Positions 49,524 to 59,442 of a DNA stretch of 64,000 nt are shown in pieces (the stretch's first letter is position 1; every line of letters begins with the position of its first letter). Under the pieces are notes generated by a model. That model ran no database searches. It was not told the DNA's origin and saw nothing but the letters and a program-made list of their open reading frames with translations. A program made the translations under genes and the position numbers. The stretch covers positions 103,625 to 167,624 of the forward strand of contig JAJKFJ010020664.1 in the NCBI GenBank assembly GCA_027382625.1, written 5' to 3'. The stretch is from Tetmemena sp. SeJ-2015 (taxonomy: Eukaryota; Ciliophora; Spirotrichea; Sporadotrichida; Oxytrichidae).

Positions 49524-50680
49524 ATGAGAATATAAGACACTTTGATAGTCCTACTTGCATCTACTGCAGCCCTAATTAATGTTTCCGAGGCAGCTTGGAC
49601 AGGCAAACTGTTCCCAGAAGTCCAAAACTTTTTCAAATAAAAAATCTTGTTTATTTTATATAGAATAAAATCTTAAGTAATTAATGAAATTAATTTACTT
49701 CTCATATCATATTTTTATTTTTAATTTTTATAAAATCTGAAAATCAAATTATTTCTCTATGAACTTTATCTTAATCATTAGTAATTGAATTAGTGATTAA
49801 ATTTTATTAGCATCTTAAAATTATATTTTTCATTTCTTTGAGCCTATATTATGTGTTATCTTGCGACTAAATTAAAATAATCTTGTAATTTTGTGTTAAC
49901 ATTATTATTTTTATTCCCAACTAGTTTTATATATAAATAGATATTTAAGGACAAAGTTAATTATATCAAGGCCCCTATTATATGTTATGTTTTTCCATAA
50001 AGCCAATGCAAAAGGTTCTTCGTAATAAAAACTAGAGACAGCTGAAGTAGAGGCGGCTCACCCTCAAGTGCAAAATTATGGACTTTACATAAACTGGATA
50101 ATAAATAATATCGGGTTGAACGTCGCCCTCACTTCAGATTTAGGAGGTGGGTACACTGTTCCCATGTACACCCAAAACCAGTACCTAGTCTATCAACCAA
50201 CTGCCAACGCTTACCTAGGTGGAAGAAGTCACGTCACCATCTCCCTTTTCTTCTTTAGAGTCACTCTCTTCTTTAAAATCACTAAAACTAGATAGATCAC
50301 ATACATGGTAAGTTTCATTTATCTTTGACGTGATTGGCGCTAAGTTCTCTCCTTCTATGACTATGAAGTACGACACACAGGAGTACAATGAGCTCTGTCT
50401 CTCTTCTGAATGGGTGCTCGACATCTTGAAATTTATTGTGACTCTCAACCTAGACGTGAATGAGTGCGAATACGGTCTGCTTGGAATCTTCTTTGCCGGT
50501 GACGTTTCAACTTGCGAATGGAAGAACTACTAAACTTATAGAGTCGTATCTAATAAGTTGTTAAATATTTTGTGAAGGGGTTATGTGGACTACCCTATCT
50601 ATGAAATTGGCGCAGATGATCTCAAGTACATTCCCTCCACTCAGTTCACAGGAACATTCGTGGAGGAGAACTGCAGCTGA
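49524..50680 (+). CDS. Secreted Cys-containing protein 1 (paralog of the next gene), interrupted
   Basis: ATG 49524 opens MRIQDTLIVLLASTAALINV, a signal peptide, then EAAWTGKLFPEVQNFF. After an AT-rich gap (about 49,640-50,040, probable IES) follow EVEAAHPQVQNYGLYINWII, NNIGLNVALTSDLGGGYTVP, VIGAKFSPSMTMKYDTQEYN, ELCLSSEWVLDILKFIV, DVNECEYGLLGIFFAGDV, STCEWKN and, after another gap, IGADDLKYIPSTQFTGTFVE to TGA 50678. GC is much higher in these blocks than around them. The D/QVNEC.YG..G.FF motif and overall order match the second gene. A surface or secreted role is inferred from the signal peptide only. Confidence 0.65.
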
Positions 50681-51616
50681 GCATTTCATCAATTTCCTGC
50701 AATAATCTGCCATTTACTTTTATCATAATTATGCTTATGAAAGTATGATCGGATGAGAATAGCTTATCACTCACTCTCATAAATTAAAATTAATTAATTA
50801 AGATCACTCAGAATCTTTATTCTTATCTTCATTGAAACAAATGAAGGATTATTAATTAATGAAGGATCTTACTTTTAAAGGAAGAATTTACTTAGTTAAT
50901 TTGTTGACGTTGCAAAAAATTAAATTGACATTTATTCCTCGATCTGTAGACTAGTATAGATTTTACTTTTCCAAATATTGTTTACATTGCTCAGTAGCTG
51001 AGGATTCATGCTCAGTATTTTGATAAAACTTAAAAAATTTGAAGTATAAAGGTTTTATTAAACTTTTTAAAGATCAGCAAAATATTCAAACCAGGAAGAA
51101 TAAGATTTATCTGCCACTTATTTATTGCAAAAATTCTTTTTTTAAAATTATCTATTTCTTTCTTAACTATCTTAAAACTATAATTTTAAGTTAATTAAAC
51201 TTTACTTTGATGTGAATTAAAATTGTCTCCTTGATGATAAGTCTGGGAGTGATGATGATGATGAAGCTTTGTTTGAAATATATTAAATTCCTTCTTCTTC
51301 TTTAAAGATTTAAATAGCTAACTATTATCCCATAAACAAAAACTTCTCTCTAACTGCAATACCTTCTTGATTGATATAAGTTGTTCCTATTATCAACCTC
51401 CATCCTTTTAGTATCTTCTCTTATTCCGCATTATCGCTTATTATTATGTATTTGATGGATGAGATCAAACCAAATTTAAAATCCTTTTCCAGGATTTACT
51501 TATAAATTATTAATATCACAAAACAAAAAATAATACATTGACTTTATCGCAATTAGTATAAGTTAAGATTCAAGCAATAATAACTATCAAATCAGAAAGA
51601 ATCGTAAAATATTAAA
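50681..51616. other. AT-rich spacer between the two secreted-protein genes
   Basis: No gene seen; a short GATGAT run lies near 51,255. Confidence 0.55.
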
Positions 51617-52402
51617 ATGGCACATTTGAAAAAGCTGGTCAGCTTATCTGTACTCTTAGCCACTATTCAGGCACTAGATAAATTATTATCAATTATTCTA
51701 AACTATTAAATATTTTAGATACAGAGTCTGGACTTAGACATTTACTCAAGTCAGAGCCCATGCAGAAACTACTTGAGCCTAAGGGAAAAACTCCCATCGT
51801 GGAGGGCTTCGGTTATGAAGGCACCCTCTTCGACTTCTTGGGCTTTATTAAACATTTATATGAAATATCTTGTAGCTTCTCAGTGACCTATGGATTGTCA
51901 CTTGACGCCTTCCTTGGGTACGAAGCTGAGCTGTTCTACTACAACTCAGGTGGAAACTTTATGATGCTCCTGCCCAAGCTCTGGACTGAGGGCTCAACCA
52001 AGAATTTCATAAAAGTAGGCACCTCAGATTACAACATCAAGGTAAACCTCGACTTCATTGGCTTCAAATACAACTTCATCCAAGGAGTCTACAGATAGAG
52101 TATTCACAAACATAAGAGTTTAAGATCTTAATTGTGGAGAGAATATTCTTAATTTGATTGACTCTGCTGCAAGCTACTGCTACCAACTTGACTGGCAGAG
52201 AGAGGGAGGAGATGCTGAAATAACTCTGGAGCAGCAAGTGAACGAGTGCTAGTATGGAGTGGGCGGCTTTTTCTAGGGTAAGCTCTCTGACTGTCTCAAA
52301 AGAAGATACATCCCAACCTCTCCCATCTACACAAAGAGTTTCTACAGCAGTCTCAATGCCTATGGCACCTACATTCCTCTTGAATGCAAGACTGCTTCTT
52401 GA
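51617..52402 (+). CDS. Secreted Cys-containing protein 2
   Basis: ATG 51617 opens MAHLKKLVSLSVLLATIQAL, a signal peptide. Removing a 41-bp IES (51675-51715) gives ALDTESGLRHLLKSEPMQKL, then VEGFGYEGTLFDFLGF, SFSVTYGLSLDAFLGYEAEL, FMMLLPKLWTEGSTKNFIKV, NLDFIGFKYNFIQGVYR, then after a one-base break VQDLNCGENILNLIDSAASY, CYQLDWQREGGDAEITLEQQ, VNECQYGVGGFFQGKLSDCL and YGTYIPLECKTAS to TGA 52400. Homologous to the preceding gene on the same strand, so a tandem pair. Family not recognised. Confidence 0.75.
51675..51715. other. 41-bp IES in secreted protein 2 (pointer TAGATA)
   Basis: TAGATA at 51675-51680 and 51716-51721. Deleting one copy plus the inside joins TIQALD to TESGLRHLLKSEP in frame, just after the signal peptide. 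The ends are not GT-AG. Confidence 0.82.
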
Positions 52403-53227
52403 AAAGTGAAGTCCTGAGAGAGTTTATCCTCAAGACTATCATTAGCGTTTGAATTTAACCCACATTTATGAAAGCCAAATCTTAAACCTTTTCGCATAAA
52501 TTTTATCTACTACTTTCATCTATTTTCCACTAATGGATTGGTTTTTAGAGTTTAATGGAAATTTTATTGCTTTTGAAAAAAATGGAAATAAATCTATCTA
52601 ATTCTCAGCTTAAAATTTTTTAATTAGGTTTCAAATTCATCCGATGAAATAAAATGATTTCATTCAAATAATTTTCCTTTAAAGTTTTGTCTCTATAAAT
52701 TAAAAATGCTTTAAAATAATTTAAATCTACTTCTTATTGCTTTGGTATAAACTAAGAGTAGACAATTTGGGATAATTGAGGAGTTAAGAAGAAACATTTA
52801 AGAAATAATTATTTAAGGGGGTCAAAGTATTTTAAATATATTTGAAATTTTCTATAAATATGAGTGATTCATTAAATCTATACTTCTATATCAAAATATG
52901 ACTGCTGCCTGGCAGTTAGCAGATCTAGCTAGGATTGCGTCTATTATAATACAGATTTAACAAAGCAAGTTTTTAATTAAAATTAGAAGGAAAAAAAACA
53001 ATTTCATAGACCTCACAGAATTTTAAATAAAGAGAGGAGTTTGGGGATATATAAATCTTAGATCATGAATTATTTTTAGAAGAAAAACAATTTGATACTT
53101 AATCTAAAACATTTATTGCCACTCCAGCTTACTTTTTATTACTTATTTATAGGCCTTATTGATCAAATTTGTGGAATATAAGCATTAAAACAAATCCATT
53201 TTGATAGTGAGCTAGTAGTTTGAATAA
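52403..53227. other. AT-rich spacer before kinase D
   Basis: No gene or repeat recognised. Confidence 0.55.
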
Positions 53228-56200
53228 TCATTAAGACTTTTAATTACACTACCTCTCGGGAGAGAAGTCTAAGAACACTCTGCCCTTAGCCAAGCTAGAG
53301 TTGCACTTAGCTTCTTAAAACTTAAAAGAGTTATTATGGCTCCGCATCCTATGATATTCCACTGTCTTTGAAGAGTGGTTATCCGAGTCATTAATCATCT
53401 CATCTCCTAAGTAGTCTGAAACAAAAAATATCATGAGAGGGCAAGAAACGTTCCATTCTACAAAGTATGCATTTAAATGGAAATCAAGGAATGAATTATA
53501 CTCTCGATTTAACTCCAAGAAATGGGGATTAATTCTTCGCTTTACAAAATTTAAAAAGCTATCCTAGCGAATAGACTTAGGGGACTTAGACTGCTCACTT
53601 GCTTCCAGTCTCATCCCTAAGTTACTGTCAGCAATAAAAATTAATAAGTATGATGACATAGTTATTAATACTGTCGTTCCTGTTGCCATTAAATTGTTGT
53701 TAAGATTATTTATCATCGATTATTTTCTTAACAAATAGGCTTTTCTTCGCTACAAAATTTTCAAATTTTTCTTCATATTTGGGCTACCCTGCTTGAGAAA
53801 GCGCCCTCACTTATGGACTTTTTTACTCTCTAAAACTTTAATCGCTGATTCCGCCTCAAGACACTCGTTTAGACCTTTAAATTAATTTTTTAAGGAAAAT
53901 CAACATTGATAAACCCTTAGCAGCTTTGGCTTTGAGAAGACTCCTTCAGATAAGCACCTCCCTTGATAAATAAATATACCAAAAACTTGAAAGATATGAG
54001 TTTACCTTGCTTTAAGAAATAATTTGCCTCATGTCACTGCTGAACCTCTTAAATACGGGAAGCTTAGGCGTGTTAACCTCTGCTTTCTTTTTATCCTGGA
54101 TCATTTTGAAATAGTTGACTCTTCTGTGAGGTGACTGGCTTGTTGAATGCTGTTGGTCGTCTTTGCTGTCCTCTTATTCTTTGTCCTTGAAAATTAAAAG
54201 TAATTGTAAGTACAATTAAAATAAATGAAAGCATTTCTTGGGCCGGAAAGGTTTTAATCTAGTAACGATTCGCTTTGCATGGGAAAGAAGGATCCCTAGC
54301 TGTATTTGTGAGAGAACTTCGAAACACTCAAGTTGTACATAAGTAAATGAGATTTCTTTTTTACTCAGTTGTAAAAAATAAGTTGCTGCCTTCCTTGGCT
54401 TTTTGCTAGCTAGATTAGGCATTCAGATCCTGAGAGATGCTGAAAGAGTTGTTTGAATACTACGATTTAATTTGGCAAGTGATGATATGAGATTTCCTCA
54501 AATTTGTAAGTAAATTTAGAATTAGACTTTTAAAATTTACTCAAAAAGGAAGTCTGAACGATCTCATTATGTTAATAAGATAAACATTAAACGTTTAATT
54601 TTAAAGAAGATTATTGATTTGAAGTGCCTCCTTGATTAGGTCTTTGTCGCTCTTAAACCACGGGTGTTAAAGTGCCTGCTCGCAACTAAATCTTTACTCT
54701 GGACATGGGTATAATAGTTATAATGAAAGAGTGGGTAATTAAATTAGGTCTAGAAGCTTAAGAAGTAAATCCTTTCCTTCATCTGAAAAGCTATTCACCA
54801 TCATATTCACATATCAAATCATAGATACAGTATGGATGTATTTAACATGGGACAAGTTGCATTCGCGATTCCAATAAAGCACTTAGTGAGGCTAGCCATT
54901 CAAAACCCCAAGAACTAATAACAAAGTTTAAACAGATTAATCATGAATGGTAAATAAAAAATCATTTTCTAGGATATAAATTGAAAGAAATAGAGTATGA
55001 AACATCAAAGTATTATTGTTATTACATACGAAGGTTACTTCTCTCAGTTACCACACCGCTTTTATGGAATTAATGATAGCCAGTTTAAAACTTATATGTT
55101 ATAGCAAAATATGAGAGTGCTAGAGTGCATACACTATACTCTCGCATTTTAAAGTTTCTTTTGAGATGAGAAAGTTAGGATTTGTATCTGTCTTCTGAAT
55201 ACTACTAGTGTGAAAGTGAAGATGATGCAATATAATTCGCAACAAGACATTGTAAGATAGACAAGGTATCAGAACCTTTGAAAAAGTTAGAGAGTAATAA
55301 TCAAGCAACCTATGAAACCTTACACTCAGTTATCTGAGATAGAGGAAGCAATTAAAGGTATAAAATTCAGAGAATATGAGACAGACGTCAAGGTCAACTT
55401 CCTAGAAGACTTTAGATTGCATGTTTAGGGTTAAAATTTAGCATGATTATAAGTATTAATAAAGAAATTAATTATACACAACTTATTTTCATTTTCTTAT
55501 CATATTAAGGGGGTTTATATTTGGAAAGAGGAATTGTCCAGCTACTAAATTTTTAAAGATGTAATAAAGATTGTAAATATGAAATTGAAAAGTAGAGAGC
55601 CGACACTGAACAAGTCAGCTTTGCACCCATAACCTTAAAAATAATTTACCTTCCCCTCTTAAGATCTCAGGGGCAATATAAATTAACCTAGACTCTTAAA
55701 TTCCTTTAAATATAAGTAGGCGTGCCGCATTTGTGAAAAATATTTTGATTATCTTCTAGTTCAAAAGCAAGTCCAAAGTCTGCAATTCTTACTTCTAAAT
55801 TAGATTAATCCTTGGAACTCATGAGAATATTATCTGGCTTAATATCTCTGTGAACTATATTTTGCTTGTGCATTTCTTCTTTTAAAATATCTTTAACTTT
55901 TTAATTTGAATGCAAGAAATCGAGTCCCAATAGAATTTATAAAAATATCCTAACTCGCTTTCTTTGCTTGTATAAATTTACTCCATTCAAAGTGCAATCA
56001 ACTTTACATTTTTTATAAGTATTCTTCCAAAATTAAATAGTTTATTATTTTTCGTTGAAAAAATTAATTTATTTTTGAGTTTTGATTATGACTGTTAAAT
56101 CCTTCTCATGAATTTGTTTCTTATTTTTCACTCTGTCGAGAATGGTGCCTCCATCTTGATACTCAAGCACTAAATACAGCTTCGTGCTGCTCTCGTATAC

Positions 56201-58270
56201 CTTCAGAAGTTGCAGCGCATTTTGGCATTAGTGAAGCTGTAAAAAAATATTCTAATTATAAATCTGAAGCCTCCTGTGGATTTAAATTTCAATATAAAAA
56301 ATATAGAAGGAAAATATATATTTATACTACTACTCTTTTAAAGTGAAGTCAAAAATCTATATAATAAAATAGATTTAAATTTCATTCTTAAGCATTTAGA
56401 TACTTTGAGTTTGTTTCACCAGCTAATTTTTAGAATATAATCCATAAATATATTAGTTTAATTAACTGAATTATCTATTACATTATAAGATTACTTATTA
56501 TAGTCAATGATTTATTTATTAGAATAGACCTTGAGTGCAAAATATTCTTAACAATTTCCGATATCTTTATTTTCAGAATCAGCAAACTAAATATCTATAA
56601 GTTTGAATATGATTTGTTATAATCCTTGTTTGAGCAATTTTCTAGAGCCTCTGGGAGTTACTTAGACGCAGATTATGATTGGTAGAGAGTGTCTTAGATT
56701 TTGAAAACTTGGGCATTAGCTCCTTGGCCGAGTTTTTCGAGAAGCAAGTAGTGATTGGGCTTATCTAGCCTCACCACATATTTGTTAAGGATCTTCAGCC
56801 ATTTTGTCATATTTTCCACTCCCGTAAACAAATATTCACTGTTGTAGTAGTTTATTATATATGAATGAGAGTAAAGAGATATTTGGTATTATGCCTTTGC
56901 AAAGTAAAGCCCTCATTAGAAAGCAGCTGAATATTATAGCAATCCTGCTTCTTGTTAAAATTGCCTTTCTCTTTTACATCTTTTTTACTTTCACAGCTAC
57001 TTAAGTCCCGGTCCAAGTAACTAAAGTTAATTAGAAATATTTTCCCATTTGATTTTTAATAAATTATTGAGGACATATTTTTCAATGAAATTAATTTATT
57101 CGGTTTAAGTAGTATGAGTTGAAAAAGGGTTTGAATTTTTTCATTTTCAATTCAATAAGCAAGCATTTTTAGATTTATTGTAAATAACTATATCTTATCT
57201 TTAAAAACTATTTTATATTTAAAATATTTAAGTAAGAATAAATTTAAGCTTTAATTGAAGTTAATGTCGATGTACTTGTGAGCTCTAAAAAATATTTGGT
57301 TTTGATTTATTCCCTAAGAAAATAAATAAAGAGGTCGAAAAGTGTGGATTCTTCAAATTTATTACAAGAATTAGATCAAGATATGAGAGCAATAAAGTAA
57401 AAAATAATACAAATGTAGTAACAAATATGAGTTTTATAATAACTGCTTTAAGTTCTTTTTCTTCAAATATATACTTGAGAAATAGAATTTTAAATTTCAG
57501 ATATGTAAACTAAACTTTGCTTCAGATTAAAATTTATTGAGATTGACAATTCTTAAATTCAAAATGCTTAAATTATTGAACGTAATTGTATTCAGATTCT
57601 AAACTAAATTCGATAAATAACAGCGGAGAGGTTAGTTTTTAGTCTGCTTTGCTCATTGTTAAATTTTAGCTCAGCCCTGATATTTGTTTAAAGATTATCA
57701 GCATTTTAAATTATTCTCTCACAAAAATTATTAAATATAATTGTTACATTTAAATTAAGATTTATGGATCTATATATAATTTATATCAAATTTAATTATC
57801 ATTAAAACTCTTATAAATCAACCCAATGAAACAAATATAAAATGATTGCTCAGAGCAAGTTTATATAAAGATTAAATGAAATTTAAGCATTCCATCTAGG
57901 GACAAGCCTATCATACAGATTCGAAGATACTTTTCCTCCTTGTTTTATTTTCTGAAATTGAGCGTTGCAAATATTTAAACAACAGTAAGATAAAATAAAA
58001 ATAATATCTCACAGTCTTTAGGTAAAATGTTCTCATAAATTGTATTCTCAACCCTTTAGAATCTGAAAGCAAAATAAAATTATAATTTAAGATGGGTTTT
58101 TAAATTCTAATAAAATAGAGAAGAAGAAAAATGATAAAAGAATCAATTTCAAATAAATAAAATTTTAATATCGTTTTCATAATTTATAAGAAAGGAGATT
58201 GATCTGGTAACTGGTCAAAAACAGGATTAAAGGACATAGAAGCTATCTGTTTAGAGTAGTAGACTTTAAA
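53228..58270 (-). CDS. Protein kinase paralog D, third tandem copy with shorter IESs
   Basis: Blocks on the minus strand: SFNPVFDQLPDQSPF / RFQRVENTIYENILPKDCEI (58.2-57.9 kb), AHKYIDINF (57.26), SYLDRDLSSCESKKDVKEKG and EGFTLQRHNTKYLFTLIH (57.0-56.87), NMTKWLKILNKYVVRLDKPN with [19 protein letters not shown] (56.8-56.69), FALKVYSN (56.53), [20 protein letters not shown] (56.2-56.1), LLGLDFLH / [39 protein letters not shown] / APEILRGEG / [15 protein letters not shown] / DPCPEQRFSCEQAL, then QYSNNSFSISQDLNAQSSQQ, RVNYFKMIQDKKKAEV, LPVFKRFSSDMRQII and EAKCNSSLAKGRVFLDFSPE to TGA 53228. It is shorter than B and C because most IESs are shorter. The catalytic loop reads KPDN instead of KPEN. Confidence 0.8.
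54718..54746. other. 29-bp IES, kinase D, site LL/DP (pointer ACC)
   Basis: ACC (minus) on both sides; removal gives LLDPCPEQRFSCEQAL. The pointer differs from the TTCTAGA used at this site in B and C and lies a few bases away. Confidence 0.75.
55632..55647. other. 16-bp IES, kinase D, RGEG site (pointer AAGGT)
   Basis: AAGGT on both sides, 16 bp apart; removal gives [16 protein letters not shown], as in copy A. It is the shortest interruption found. Confidence 0.8.
55675..55708. other. 34-bp IES, kinase D, site TYI/APE (pointer TTATATT)
   Basis: Seven-base pointer; removal gives [14 protein letters not shown]. Confidence 0.86.
55869..55910. other. 42-bp IES, kinase D, site DFLH/KQN (pointer TGCA)
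   Basis: TGCA on both sides; removal gives [16 protein letters not shown]. The same site holds 477 bp in B and 238 bp in C. Confidence 0.84.
58065..58189. other. 125-bp IES, kinase D, site SPF/RFQ (pointer CTTTC)
   Basis: CTTTC (minus) on both sides; removal gives LPDQSPFRFQRVENTIYE. Confidence 0.82.
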
Positions 58271-59442
58271 ACTTGATAGATATTAATTTACCTCTATTTA
58301 AAATTTTAATAATGGGCAATTTTTACTTCAAATTATTAAATGTCTACAATTATTTTTTTAATTTCTATTTAAAAAAGTTGTAAGTTATTTACGAAATGGA
58401 ACATTAAAATCTTGCATTTATCTGAAAGCTGTAGGTTTCTTTCCTTTAGAGATCTGATGTCCCTTCAAAAACACTTTTCTTCAAAATATAAAGAGAACAG
58501 CTGTAAATAATTTCAAAATATTTCTGTTGTCATGAATATTATACAAACAGAGTAGTATAGTCAAAGGTTTTGGGAAGGAATTCGGACAGCATTAATTTAA
58601 CGCAATAACTACTTCAGGCTTGGAACCTACTCATTATAAATTTATATTTCTTCAATTTACCAAAACATGAGCCTATAAAGTCTTGTAAGAATCTAATTAT
58701 GTTTTAACCTTTACATTAAAGTAAATATGAAGAAATATTTTTTAAATTTTAAAGATTTTGGGAATTAATCAATCATGATTTAAAAATATTCTATAATAAT
58801 CATTTTCACTCTATGTTGACCTCTATAGGAGAGGATTTTAAAAATAGTCTATTTAATTTTATAGGTCTTCATATATTTTTCATTTTTATGAATGAAGTGA
58901 ATTAATTGGGTTAATTTATAAATCGTAGTAATGAATAATAGTTTGGAGTTGGAATCACTAATAATTTATAATAATAGCAGGACCCAGAGCCACTTACTTT
59001 AATGAGCAAAGTTCTACCCAAAAAATAAATTAAGATATCCTTCCCCTACTCCCAAAGCACTGATTCTCTCATACAACCGCATTTCAAACAATCCATCACC
59101 CAAGATTAACTTAAAACCGAGGCTGATACTTATTTTTAAGTTTAAGAGAGATTAATAATTTAGATAATCAAGGGGGGAATACAGGAAGTCAATAATACAC
59201 GCAAGAAAACAGATAGTCAGAGATTCAAAAATAAAAAAGTCAAGTTAATTTGGGCCTCTTTAAAAGAGATCACCTTCAGACATAAGAATATAGCTTAAAT
59301 CTTTCTTATAATATAGTTAAAATTTAAATGAAAATCGGAATTAAATTAAAATAATAAATGAGGAGTTGTAAAATGTTGGCCGTTAAATCGTGAGATAACT
59401 AGTCCAATATGGGGCTTGTTAGATAGCTCTTCAAATTATAAG
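58271..59442. other. AT-rich stretch between kinase D and the last gene
   Basis: No gene recognised. It separates convergent-looking regions; I could not match it to the flanks of copies B or C. Confidence 0.5.

Noticed and set aside
28363..58189. Kinase interruptions as ordinary spliceosomal introns
   Set aside because: Ends are direct repeats rather than GT-AG, and GT-AG choices do not restore the conserved reading.
28363..58189. Paramecium-type TA-bounded IESs
   Set aside because: Pointers such as ATGCA, AAGG and ACC contain no TA, so that rule does not hold here.
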